A stretch of DNA of 64,000 nucleotides from Candidatus Onthoplasma faecipullorum (GTDB lineage: Bacteria > Bacillota > Clostridia > Christensenellales > UBA1242), in the NCBI GenBank assembly GCA_019120295.1, contig DWVI01000004.1, positions 38,201 to 102,200 of the forward strand. The letters are read 5' to 3'. The notes below the pieces were generated by a model. It was not told where the DNA came from, searched no databases, and worked only from the letters and a program-made list of their open reading frames with translations. A program made the position numbers and the translations under genes. Below, one piece after another: positions 35,498 to 44,375 of the stretch (position 1 is the stretch's first letter; the number at the start of each line of letters is the position of its first letter).

Positions 35498-38155
35498 ATG
35501 GCGGAAGATAGTTTAGCGATTGGTGAAAATTCAAATAAAAATATCGAAAAAACAATATCTACTAATAGTAGAATTTTAAATTTATTACAAAATAAGTATT
35601 TTATTAAGACAATGTCAATCCTTGCACTAATTTTGATTAGTGCTATTATTGTCCTTCCTTTTGTGTGTTCGTCACAATTTGGCGGACACGATTTTTCTTA
35701 TCATTTAGATAGTATTTTATCATTAAACGAAGCGTGGCAAAATGGAACTTTTACAAGTAAAATTTATTCGTTGATTTGTTCAGATTATGGTTACGGAGTT
35801 GGAATGTTTTATTCAACTATTCCTGCTGGTACAACCGTAATATTTATGAACATTTTTAACCTGGATGTAGTAGGTGCTATCGGACTATTTTATTTTCTTT
35901 TATTTTTCCTTAGTTCACTTGTGGTTTATCTCTTTTGTTCAAGGATATTTAAAAAGAATTGGATAGCGCTTGTATGTGCAATTTTCTATGCGTTATTCCC
36001 ATACTTTTTAACAAATTTATACATTAGATTTGCATTCAGTGAAAGTGTTATGATGTTAAACATTCCACTTATTGTGTGGGGTATTTATGAATTAATTGAA
36101 AACAGGAATTACAAATTATTTTTGCCGTTATTTACAATTGGTTACTCACTTGCTATTTTAACACATTTAACACTTACTTTATATTTAACGATATTTGTTG
36201 CTGTTTACATCTTTATAAACTTTAAAAAATTCTTGTCTAAATATAATTGGGTTCCTTTTGTTGTTTCTGTTTGTTTGGTTTTATTTATAACAGCAAGTTT
36301 TTATATACCGATGTTAGTAAATATTGGTGCAACCAAGGCGGACGGTATGTCTAGGGGTGGAATGTATTTATGGGAAACGTCGGCTTCAATTTTTAGAGAA
36401 AGTTATTTGCAGGCTTCAACATTTGTCATGCTTGCTGTATACATAGTTTTTTGCGTTGTACACTTTAAACGCAACAAAGAAGAGAGAAAAGCATTTAACA
36501 AATACTTTATATTCTTTACAGTAATTATTGGCTTTATTCTACCAATATTCCCTTGGGTAATACTTGGTTTTCAACCATTTAATATGTTGCAATTTGCTTG
36601 GAGAATTTTTGCGCTAGAAGGAATAGTTTTAACCATTATGGTTGGTTACATTTTAAAATATGCAAATAAAGCGTTGTTTAAAAGTCTATTTTTAGTATGT
36701 GTAAGTGTGACCTTAATTGTCAACTTCATTGTGGTAGGAGTAAATTTTACAACAAGGGACCATTTGGCTTACACAAAAGATGCACTATCTATAAATTATG
36801 TCAGTCATTATGAAGGAATAGGTGGTGAAAAATCAGGTGATTATTTCCCAAAAATTGATTATTGGGACTACTATGAATACACGGCATATAGAGTTAATGA
36901 CAACATTGTACTGGATAGCAATATAACAGTTGCAGAATTTTCAAATTATCAGTCACTAGACCAAATAGTGTTTTTGGTTAGTGATGTTGAAAGTGGATAT
37001 GTCACTTTAAAAATTCCATATGATGTAACAAGTGAAAATGTTTATTATTTAAATCAAACCACAAATCCAAATAGTTCATTACAACCACAAACGAGTAGTC
37101 AAAATATTGACGGCACTGATTATTTAAGATTTGATTTTGAAAGTTTAACAGGCGATTATCTCGTTATAATAGATTATTCAAATAACGAAGCATCGAAAAA
37201 TTATTTAACTCAAAATCCATTTGAGTTTGTGTTGCTTGACGGACAAGCAAGTTTTACAAATTTTGTTAAAGAAAATACAACAACTTATAGTGTGGATATC
37301 ACAGTAGACAGTTCTGCAAGGATAGAACTTCCAACACTTTACTATTCAGGTTACACGATTACACTTACCGACGAAGCAGGACAAACCGAAAATATTGAAG
37401 GCGTTCATGGAAGTGACGGTTTTATTGAAATCGAATTAAATAAGTCTGGAACATTGAATGTTACATTTAATCCAACCTATATCACAGTTGGAAACGTTAT
37501 TTCTATAATCGGCGCTGTGATGTTTGCTATTGTGTTGTTGTGCGCTTTACTAATACCACAAAAATATTACACAAAACTTGGTGATAAAATAACTGAATTT
37601 TTGCGTACGCATAAAACGGTTGCTGAAATTTTAAGATTTATAATCGTTGGGGGAATTGCAACCATTATAGATATGTTCACAATGGGCGTTGTGATGTATT
37701 TTATGGAGCAAAGTATCTATCCGTCGTTTATCAATGTGTTTATAAATTCACCAACGCCTTCAACTTTTGCAACGATTATGGGAACAAGTGTAGGTTTTGT
37801 TGCAGGGCTAATTGTAAATTATGTTTTGTCAATATTCTTTGTGTTTAATGAAAAGGGTAACAGTAGAACGGTGAAAGGTTTTGTTGTGTTCACAGTGCTA
37901 AGTGTTATCGGTTTAATTATAAACATTATTGGTACATACATAGGCTTTGATTTATTACATTTAAATCAATGGTTAGTCAAAATTATAATGATTATTATAG
38001 TGCTAATATATAATTACATTTCAAAGAGACTAGTTCTATTTAAGAAAAAGCCGGAAACTGTGCAAGGCTCAAACATTGATAATAACACAAAATCAAACAC
38101 TGAAGATGTTGAAAATAAAACGTCTAATAACGAGAATAAGGACAACAAAGAATAA
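35498..38155 (+). CDS. Large GT-C-like membrane protein fused to a GtrA domain
   Basis: About 885 aa. About ten N-terminal transmembrane helices (to residue about 430) include the external-loop motif GGHDFSYHLDSILSLNEAW and QDYGYG-like CSDYGYGVGMFYSTIPAG, typical of GT-C/YfhO-type transferases. A large extracytoplasmic beta-rich region follows (about 430-665). A C-terminal four-helix GtrA-type domain (from about RFIIVGGIATIIDMF) and an acidic tail end the protein. GtrA proteins are proposed to flip polyprenyl-linked sugars. ATG 35498 is preferred to TTG 35474; neither has a strong ribosome binding site. It overlaps the next gene by 1 nt. Confidence 0.8.
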   Translation: MAEDSLAIGENSNKNIEKTISTNSRILNLLQNKYFIKTMSILALILISAIIVLPFVCSSQFGGHDFSYHLDSILSLNEAWQNGTFTSKIYSLICSDYGYGVGMFYSTIPAGTTVIFMNIFNLDVVGAIGLFYFLLFFLSSLVVYLFCSRIFKKNWIALVCAIFYALFPYFLTNLYIRFAFSESVMMLNIPLIVWGIYELIENRNYKLFLPLFTIGYSLAILTHLTLTLYLTIFVAVYIFINFKKFLSKYNWVPFVVSVCLVLFITASFYIPMLVNIGATKADGMSRGGMYLWETSASIFRESYLQASTFVMLAVYIVFCVVHFKRNKEERKAFNKYFIFFTVIIGFILPIFPWVILGFQPFNMLQFAWRIFALEGIVLTIMVGYILKYANKALFKSLFLVCVSVTLIVNFIVVGVNFTTRDHLAYTKDALSINYVSHYEGIGGEKSGDYFPKIDYWDYYEYTAYRVNDNIVLDSNITVAEFSNYQSLDQIVFLVSDVESGYVTLKIPYDVTSENVYYLNQTTNPNSSLQPQTSSQNIDGTDYLRFDFESLTGDYLVIIDYSNNEASKNYLTQNPFEFVLLDGQASFTNFVKENTTTYSVDITVDSSARIELPTLYYSGYTITLTDEAGQTENIEGVHGSDGFIEIELNKSGTLNVTFNPTYITVGNVISIIGAVMFAIVLLCALLIPQKYYTKLGDKITEFLRTHKTVAEILRFIIVGGIATIIDMFTMGVVMYFMEQSIYPSFINVFINSPTPSTFATIMGTSVGFVAGLIVNYVLSIFFVFNEKGNSRTVKGFVVFTVLSVIGLIINIIGTYIGFDLLHLNQWLVKIIMIIIVLIYNYISKRLVLFKKKPETVQGSNIDNNTKSNTEDVENKTSNNENKDNKE

Positions 38156-40200
38156 TGACACTAACCAATGCTGAAAATCCTAAAAAGGTTAAAGCAATAA
38201 AGTTGCTTTATCTTTTTGTATTTGCAATATGCATACTGGTTGTTTCGGCATTGCTTAGTTTTACTTTTAATCTATCTGAATATGCCTTTGGACATGACAT
38301 AAGATACCATTATGAAGTGATTAAAGCGTTAGACATGGCGTGGAATTCAGAAGAAGGAATATCTCGTATAATTGGTTTAGTTGGGCAAGATTATGGCTAT
38401 GGCACGGGCTTATTTTATTCGCTAATTCCTGCTGGAATTGCCGTGTTTTTAATGAATGCTTTTTCACTTTCAATTTCGCAGTCCATATCATTTGAAATAT
38501 TTATCCTTTTAAGCGCAAGCGGTATTGTTATGTTTGCGTTTATGAAGTCGGTTACAAAACATAATATAATTTCATTTATAACATCTATCATTTATATTTC
38601 TTCGCCTTACGTTTTAAGTGATATTTATGTTAGATTTGCATTTAGTGAAATGTTTTTAATACTTGCAATTCCGCTTATCATGTGGGGAACATATGAGTTA
38701 GTTATAAGAAAGAATATTCGAAAATTTTTTGTTCCTTTTGTGCTAGGCTATTCTATTGCTATAATGACGCACTTAACAATGACGGTCTTTTTGACTGTAA
38801 TAGTTTTAATATTCCTTTTAATTTATATAAAAGAAATATTTAAGTGTAAATTATACATACCATTTATAATTGCAACTATTTGTGTGTTATTAATTTCAGC
38901 GATGTACTATGTGCCGATGTTTATAAATAACGCAAACGTTGGGCTAGATAATATGAGTTACACAAGTTCGTTTGTTTCATTTAATGGGCTTTGGTCGTTT
39001 ATTTTGATTTGGTTAATATTTTCTAGCATTTTAAATATTTTTACCATTTGGGTGTTTATTAAAAACCTTTCAGACAATCGCGGAAACAACAGTAAAAATA
39101 AAAAAGTACTTTTTAGTTTGTTGGTTTTAACGTTTGTTATGTCAACTTGCTTATTCCCTTGGTTTGTGTTCCCTAATTTTGTTGGCATCATACAATATTC
39201 GTGGAGAATGTTTGTTGTAAATATGCCAATTCTTGCCATATCAATTGGTTATTTAATTAAAAACGACGCGTTTAAATCACATAAATTTGCTTTAATTTTA
39301 GGAACGGTTATATGTTTAATTGGTTCGCTATCCGTATCTTTAAATTACAACTTTTTCTTAAACGGAAAAGAAGCAAACACTATTAACAAATATTCTTCAA
39401 TTCAAATCATAAATGGTAAAAGTGTGAATTGGGGACTTGGAGCAAACAAAAAAGGTGATTATCTTCCAAACGGTTGCACAACTGAATATTTATTTAACAG
39501 AGCACAAAATATGATTTTAGACACAGATGTTAAAATAACCGAATTTGCAAATTATCAATCAATAAATCAATTATCATTTATGATAGGTAGAAATCATAAC
39601 GGATATGCTGTAATCGACCTTCCATATAACTTGTTTGAAGATGTGGAAATTTATCAAATTTCTGATGACTACCATAGCGTAAGTTTAAATGTAACAAAAG
39701 CGAATAATAATGGCAATCTTCAATTAAATTTTGAAGAATATGCCGGAGAATGCAAAATTACAATCAGTTACAAAGAAAATAGCACACTAAATAATTATTT
39801 AAAACAAAATCCTTTTGAATTTATTGTTGAAAACGGAGATGCTGAGTTTTCTAATTATATAAAGTCCAGCACTTCAAATTATCAAGTTGACGTAAATTTA
39901 ACTTCAACTTCCACAATTGAACTTCCAACACTATATTATGAAGGTTATAAAATAACGCTCACATCAAATGGAGTAGAACAAGTTGTAGAACCAATATTTA
40001 ATGAAAACGGTTTTATATCTATTACAATAAAAGAGAGCGGAACATTAAATGTGGAATTTGAAGGCAAATATGTGGAAATCTCAAACAAATTAGGCATTGT
40101 GGGCGGTGTTGTAAGTTTGGTTTTAGCGATAATTGGATTTGCCATTCCCCAAAAACACACAATTTTAAAACAAGAAAACTCAGAATTAATAGAAAAATAA
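38155..40200 (+). CDS. GT-C-like membrane protein, paralogue of the preceding gene
   Basis: 681 aa. It aligns with the N-terminal three quarters of the preceding protein: GHDIRYHYEVIKALDMAW, QDYGYGTGLFYSLIPAGIAV, YVRFAFSEMFLILAIPLIMW, then the external segments EFANYQSINQLSF and ELPTLYYEGYKITLT. It lacks the GtrA domain and ends after one last membrane helix. ATG 38155 overlaps the previous stop (TAATG), indicating translational coupling and a tandem duplication. The acceptor (wall polymer or protein) is unknown. Confidence 0.8.
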   Translation: MTLTNAENPKKVKAIKLLYLFVFAICILVVSALLSFTFNLSEYAFGHDIRYHYEVIKALDMAWNSEEGISRIIGLVGQDYGYGTGLFYSLIPAGIAVFLMNAFSLSISQSISFEIFILLSASGIVMFAFMKSVTKHNIISFITSIIYISSPYVLSDIYVRFAFSEMFLILAIPLIMWGTYELVIRKNIRKFFVPFVLGYSIAIMTHLTMTVFLTVIVLIFLLIYIKEIFKCKLYIPFIIATICVLLISAMYYVPMFINNANVGLDNMSYTSSFVSFNGLWSFILIWLIFSSILNIFTIWVFIKNLSDNRGNNSKNKKVLFSLLVLTFVMSTCLFPWFVFPNFVGIIQYSWRMFVVNMPILAISIGYLIKNDAFKSHKFALILGTVICLIGSLSVSLNYNFFLNGKEANTINKYSSIQIINGKSVNWGLGANKKGDYLPNGCTTEYLFNRAQNMILDTDVKITEFANYQSINQLSFMIGRNHNGYAVIDLPYNLFEDVEIYQISDDYHSVSLNVTKANNNGNLQLNFEEYAGECKITISYKENSTLNNYLKQNPFEFIVENGDAEFSNYIKSSTSNYQVDVNLTSTSTIELPTLYYEGYKITLTSNGVEQVVEPIFNENGFISITIKESGTLNVEFEGKYVEISNKLGIVGGVVSLVLAIIGFAIPQKHTILKQENSELIEK

Positions 40201-40226
40201 AAACACACATTAGTTTGTGTATTTTT
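40200..40226 (+). terminator. Terminator of the glycosylation cluster
   Basis: AAACACACA / TTTGTGT hairpin followed by ATTTTTT. Confidence 0.7.
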
Positions 40227-40256
40227 TAAATTAACAACTAAATTTAATAAAACTAC

Positions 40257-40285
40257 TTGCAAATATTTTTGGTTTGTGCTAAACT
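40257..40285 (+). promoter_or_regulatory. Possible promoter for tRNA-Arg
   Basis: TTGCAA (40257-40262), a 17-nt spacer and TAAACT (40280-40285). It would give a leader of about 170 nt containing the hairpin structures upstream of the tRNA. Confidence 0.5.
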
Positions 40286-40360
40286 AACATAGTCGAAATT
40301 TAAAACAGTTAAGTTTTATGTTAGTAATACGATTACAAAGGGCAAACTTAGTTTATTCAA

Positions 40361-40659
40361 GGCTCCCACAAGTGCCAAAAAGGTACGAAGTGGGATAATG
40401 TGCGCAATCGCGCATAAATTGAGTTTTGCTTTGCAAAACGATAAAAGAGCGCGTATTGCGCACATGCGTTCATAGCTCAGCTGGATAGAGCGTTGGTCTA
40501 CGGAACCAAAGGTCGGGGGTTCGAATCCCTCTGGACGCACCAGAAAAAATGACGCACCCTTTACTTACTGCGATTTTACTCTTAAAATCGCAAATGTAAG
40601 ATTTATGGGCGTTAGTTTTTTTTATTCCTATATCGTACCATACGGCACTTGTGGGGGAC
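40361..40659. repeat. Inverted-repeat-flanked segment carrying tRNA-Arg
   Basis: The left arm has CCCACAAGTGCC (40365-40376) and GGTACGA (40382-40388). The right arm has TCGTACC (40633-40639) and GGCACTTGTGGG (40644-40655). Inside, GTGCGCAA (40400-40407)/TTGCGCAC (40456-40463), CGCGC (40409-40413)/GCGCG (40449-40453) and TTTTGC/GCAAAA form a hairpin ending 2 nt before the tRNA. GCGATTTTA/TAAAATCGC (about 40579-40600) forms another after it. The segment is richer in GC than its surroundings. Confidence 0.75.
40466..40542 (+). tRNA. tRNA-Arg (anticodon ACG), CCA encoded
   Basis: Acceptor stem GCGTTCA (40466-40472) pairs with TGGACGC (40532-40538), followed by ACCA. The anticodon arm TTGGT-CTACGGA-ACCAA gives ACG, normally edited to ICG by TadA. 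The T arm GGGGG-TTCGAAT-CCCTC is present. Confidence 0.95.
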
Positions 40660-40669
40660 CATTTATTTT

Positions 40670-41338
40670 TTATTTTTTATTTTTTGCTAGAATGTAACTT
40701 TTGTCTATTAGTTTAAATACAAATGCGTTGTCTAACGAGTTGTCCATTATAAGAGTTATCCAATGTTTTTTGTTCATGTGATAGGCTTCTAAAATTGATT
40801 TGTTGTCAATTAATTTTAAGTCGTCTTCAGTTATTCGAACGTCTATAATTTCAACTATGCCATCACCTGCTTGTTTAAGTTTATTTCTCGGTAAACTTAT
40901 GATTAATGAATACCATTTTTTATTGTCTTTTCTTCGCCAAATTGCATTGTTTGGAAATTTGGGCCAAAGAAATTCCAATTCGTCGCCATATTGATTTTTT
41001 ATGTATTCAATCACGGCTTTTGATTGAGAAGATTTAAAGATATGTGTTTCAAAACATCTTTCTTTGATGTCTGTTAAAACCTTATAATATTCACTTCTAA
41101 CATTACCTACAAATTCACCACCAACATCTTCCATTAAATGCAGAATATATTCTTCGTTTGTGGTGTTATCTATTATATTTGTTGAAACCGTTCCGTTTTT
41201 GTCCACACATATATTTAAAGTGAATTGATTGTTTAATATTTCCTTTTGAAATAAATATTTGTTTTTATCATAATTAAAACCAAAATCTAATAATTTGTTA
41301 AAATCTACGTTTGAATTATTAAAAAACTTTTCTATCAT
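40670..41338 (-). CDS. MmcQ/YjbR-family protein
   Basis: 222 aa. The C-terminal half matches the MmcQ/YjbR (CyaY-like fold, double-wing DNA-binding) pattern: a basic NNAIWRRKDNKKWYSLI segment and the ending YHMNKKHWITLIMD with SYILAKNK. The N-terminal about 100 residues (DFGFNYDKNKYLFQKEIL) are an extra module often seen in longer members. ATG 41338 has GGAG upstream; the GTG 12 nt earlier overlaps it. Function of the family is poorly known. Confidence 0.8.
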   Translation of the reverse strand: MIEKFFNNSNVDFNKLLDFGFNYDKNKYLFQKEILNNQFTLNICVDKNGTVSTNIIDNTTNEEYILHLMEDVGGEFVGNVRSEYYKVLTDIKERCFETHIFKSSQSKAVIEYIKNQYGDELEFLWPKFPNNAIWRRKDNKKWYSLIISLPRNKLKQAGDGIVEIIDVRITEDDLKLIDNKSILEAYHMNKKHWITLIMDNSLDNAFVFKLIDKSYILAKNKK

Positions 41339-41417
41339 AATTATCTCCACAGAATTTTAAGGCGAATTTTTACTTAAAAGTAAAATAAAATTTTTTAAGA
41401 GATATGTCAATTAAATT

Positions 41418-41446
41418 TGTCAAACAGACTAGATTTTGTTATCATT
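41418..41446 (+). promoter_or_regulatory. Promoter of the inositol monophosphatase family gene
   Basis: TTGTCA (41418-41423), a 17-nt spacer and TATCAT (41441-41446). Confidence 0.6.
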
Positions 41447-41486
41447 AATATAGTTAACAATTTGAAAACATTTAAAAGGATGGCGG

Positions 41487-42227
41487 ATGAAAAACAATTT
41501 AGAATTAGCAAAATATTTATTAAAAATATCTAAAAAAGCGTACAAGTTTGCTGAAAAACAAAAGTTGGTAGTTAAAGATAAAAAAGCACATGACCTTGTT
41601 ACAAGTTATGATTTCAATATTGAAAAGTTTTTAATTGAAAAACTTAACGCTGATTATCCAAACGTTAAAATTGTGAGTGAAGAATATAACGCAACGGTTG
41701 AAGCAAAAGGCACGTATTTTGCGGTTGACCCCATTGACGGCACTGTGAATTTTTCAAATAACCTTCCAGATTACGGAGTGCAAATTGCATATGTTGAAAA
41801 TAATGAGATATTAGCAAGCGTAATTTATATGCCAAAATGCGGTGATTACATCGCTGGTAAAAATTGTGGAGCGTATAAAAATGGTAAGAGAATTTTTATT
41901 AACACCAAACCGCTTGACCACAGTTTAATAGAACTAATCACTCCAAACAGTAAATCAATAAATAACACAGTTGAAGAGATTAAAAATAACGTAATGGATA
42001 TCCGTAGATATGGGGCAAGTTGCAGAATATACACATATCTTGCAGAAAGTAAGTTGGGTGCGAGAATAGATTATGGTAAGTATAATGTGTGGGACAATTA
42101 TCCTGGAATATTACTTGCAAACGAAGCCAGTTGCGTAACAAAAGAAGAAAATAATTGGTTAGTAACGGCAAGTAGTGAAGAAAACTTAAACAAAATTTTC
42201 GAAGTTATCTATTCCGTTAACAAATAA
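41487..42227 (+). CDS. Inositol monophosphatase family protein
   Basis: Mg2+-dependent phosphatase fold. Metal-binding motifs are SEE (64-66), DPIDGTVNF (81-89) and a C-terminal VWDNYPGILLANEAS. 246 aa is typical. AAAGGA precedes ATG 41487. The substrate could be inositol phosphate, PAP or fructose bisphosphate. Monocistronic, ended by a strong terminator. Confidence 0.92.
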   Translation: MKNNLELAKYLLKISKKAYKFAEKQKLVVKDKKAHDLVTSYDFNIEKFLIEKLNADYPNVKIVSEEYNATVEAKGTYFAVDPIDGTVNFSNNLPDYGVQIAYVENNEILASVIYMPKCGDYIAGKNCGAYKNGKRIFINTKPLDHSLIELITPNSKSINNTVEEIKNNVMDIRRYGASCRIYTYLAESKLGARIDYGKYNVWDNYPGILLANEASCVTKEENNWLVTASSEENLNKIFEVIYSVNK

Positions 42228-42256
42228 AATCAATAATTGTAAAATTGTTATAAATA

Positions 42257-42284
42257 AAAAAGGGTCGCCCCTGCGACCCTTTTT
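42257..42284. terminator. Strong terminator, possibly bidirectional
   Basis: AAAAAGGGTCGC (42257-42268)/GCGACCCTTTTT (42273-42284), between two convergent genes. Confidence 0.92.
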
Positions 42285-42336
42285 ATGTTGATATGTGATA
42301 TGTGTTATATTGTAAATTAAGATTTTATTGATTTAT

Positions 42337-42816
42337 TTACTTTTTTATGGTTGAAATATTGTTTAAAAGTTTTTTTGCTGAATTTATTTGAGCGGTAAAT
42401 GTTTTACCTGTTGACCACGTGATATATTCAGACAAATTTTCTAAATCTACAAATTTTCTTTCATTTATTTCCCATTCTTGAACAAAAGGTAAGATTTTAT
42501 CAACTTTTGCAAAATATCGTAGTTGATAATAGTTTTTTCCATCTTCTTGCACTTCAACTGCACCGAGATATTGAACATCTTTAATGGTTAAGCATGCTTC
42601 TTCCATAAGTTCGCGACTTAAAGTTTCCAGTTTTGTTTCACCCGCTTCTGGATGCCCACCTGGGATTGTCCACGTATTGCCGTTTTTAACAATTAAAAGT
42701 TGATTTTCATCATTGAAAACGTAGGCACTAACTTGCGTATATTTTTTGTCTTCAAGACTAAAATTTTCTCGCCAAGTGATTTGGCAACTTTCAGATAGTT
42801 TTTCATAATCTTTCAT
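42337..42816 (-). CDS. Nudix hydrolase
   Basis: 159 aa. The Nudix box GGHPEAGETKLETLSRELMEEA (about residues 62-83) fits G-x5-E-x7-REUxEE. It is preceded by WTIPGG and followed by a YLGAVEVQEDGKNYYQLRYF strand pair. Substrate not predictable. It has its own start region and is not related closely to the Nudix gene at 10263. Confidence 0.9.
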   Translation of the reverse strand: MKDYEKLSESCQITWRENFSLEDKKYTQVSAYVFNDENQLLIVKNGNTWTIPGGHPEAGETKLETLSRELMEEACLTIKDVQYLGAVEVQEDGKNYYQLRYFAKVDKILPFVQEWEINERKFVDLENLSEYITWSTGKTFTAQINSAKKLLNNISTIKK

Positions 42817-42976
42817 ATTTAAACACCCTCCAACTTTGCAAAGATATCATTTTTATTTGATTTTGTCAAGTTAATGAAGGTTTCTTAATTTTGTATTAAA
42901 TCTTACCAAAGCAAAAATTTAACTTAAAATTTTTATGTCAATTCATTGTAAAATTTTAAAATATTGCAAAAATCGC

Positions 42977-43005
42977 ATGACAAATCTCGACAAAAATTTT
43001 ATAAT
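42977..43005 (+). promoter_or_regulatory. Promoter of the FIST gene, with long structured leader
   Basis: ATGACA (42977-42982), a 17-nt spacer and TATAAT (43000-43005). CTCGACA, one mismatch from a Spo0A box, lies inside the spacer (42986-42992). The leader of about 105 nt contains a TTTTGCATTAA (about 43040-43050)/TTAATGCAAAG hairpin before AGGGGAGG. Confidence 0.65.
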
Positions 43006-43117
43006 ATTAGTAGTTGTTAAATGAAGGAATGCGATTTATTTTGCATTAACTTAATTATTATTCTCACTTTTAATGCAAAGGGGTTGCATATCTTCGGCTT
43101 TTAAAGGGGAGGTATAA

Positions 43118-44287
43118 ATGAAAGCATTAACAGGTTTTAGTAAAAACAAAAATGCCTATCAAGCAGGTCTTGAAGCGGCTAAAATGGCTGGCAAAAACAA
43201 GGACGCAAAACTTGTGTTTGCATACATGAGTTGCGACTACAAAATTAAAGATGTTATCAAAGGTATTAAAGAAGTGTATTCTTGCCCAGTTATTGGTAAC
43301 ACAAGTTTCACTGGCGTGATTATGCCGGAAGGTTACATCGGTGGTGACGAACCATTCGTTGGTATTATGGTTCTATCAGACCCATCTATGGTGGTAGGTG
43401 TTGGTTTTGCTGATAGAAAAGCATATCAATCAGCACGTGATGCAGGTGAAGCGGCAACCAAGGCTGCACGTGTTATGACCAAAATGCCTTATAACGACGA
43501 ACCAGATTTGATGTACATGACTGCGAGCCCAACTGAAGAAGAATTCTTCTTAAAAGGTGCTAACCGTGTGGTTGGTCGTGTTCCACTATTCGGTGGTTCC
43601 GCTGCGGATAACACAATTAGTGGTAATTGGTCACTTTACCTAGACAATAAAGTAACAGGTGAAGGCGTTGCTGTTGCTTTAATCTACATGAAAAATGGAT
43701 TTGTTAACGAATTCACTGGTGCATATAGAGAAACAAAAGATATGGGTATTATCACAAAGGTTGAAGGTACTCGTCAATTAGTTTCAATCGATGGCGTTCC
43801 AGCAGTTAAAAAGTACGCACAATGGCGCGGTAGAAAACCAAGCGAATTTATGGGCGCAAAACTACTTAGTGAGACAATCACAAGCCCACTTGGAGTTAAA
43901 GATAGGCTTGGTGATTTAATTGCTATTCGTCACCCAATGAACGGTAATGACGACTATTCAATGAATATCGGTGCAAACCTTGCCGAAGGCACAACAGTAA
44001 TTCGTATGGAAGCAACTGTTGACGAACTAATTTCTTCTGTTGGTAAAACACTTAAAAAATTAAATGCTAAATGCAAAAAACCTGTTGTTGCATATCACCT
44101 TGTTCACTGCGGTGGAAGACGCGCAGGTATTGATGCTCGCATAAATGAAGTTTATAAAGAAATTAAAAAGAATGTAAACGGCGTTCCTTTCATTATGGAA
44201 TTTACATTTGGTGAGTATGGTTACGTTGAAGACGGCAACAACACAACAGGTGGATTGATGCTTTCTTTCACCGCGTTTACTAAATAA
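43118..44287 (+). CDS. FIST-domain protein (FIST N and FIST C)
   Basis: 389 aa. Has the FIST N-terminal domain (about 10-210; KLVFAYMSCDYKIKDVIKGI, GNTSFTGVIMPEGY, VGRVPLFGGSAADN) and FIST C domain (about 215-375; KKYAQWRGRKPSEF, AYHLVHCGGRR, FTFGEYGYV). FIST proteins are proposed small-ligand sensors linked to signalling proteins, but here no kinase or methyl-accepting domain is attached. GGGGAGG precedes ATG 43118. It is codon-rich in GC compared with neighbours, suggesting high expression. Confidence 0.88.
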   Translation: MKALTGFSKNKNAYQAGLEAAKMAGKNKDAKLVFAYMSCDYKIKDVIKGIKEVYSCPVIGNTSFTGVIMPEGYIGGDEPFVGIMVLSDPSMVVGVGFADRKAYQSARDAGEAATKAARVMTKMPYNDEPDLMYMTASPTEEEFFLKGANRVVGRVPLFGGSAADNTISGNWSLYLDNKVTGEGVAVALIYMKNGFVNEFTGAYRETKDMGIITKVEGTRQLVSIDGVPAVKKYAQWRGRKPSEFMGAKLLSETITSPLGVKDRLGDLIAIRHPMNGNDDYSMNIGANLAEGTTVIRMEATVDELISSVGKTLKKLNAKCKKPVVAYHLVHCGGRRAGIDARINEVYKEIKKNVNGVPFIMEFTFGEYGYVEDGNNTTGGLMLSFTAFTK

Positions 44288-44375
44288 TTTTGGCGACAAC
44301 AGAAAAAATATATCGCAACAAATTAGTTTTGTTTACGATTAAAGTTATAATATTAAAATAAAAAGGGGTAAAAAT

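Noticed and set aside
40316-40540. 74-aa minus-strand open frame
   Set aside because: It lies across the tRNA-Arg gene and its hairpins on the opposite strand.
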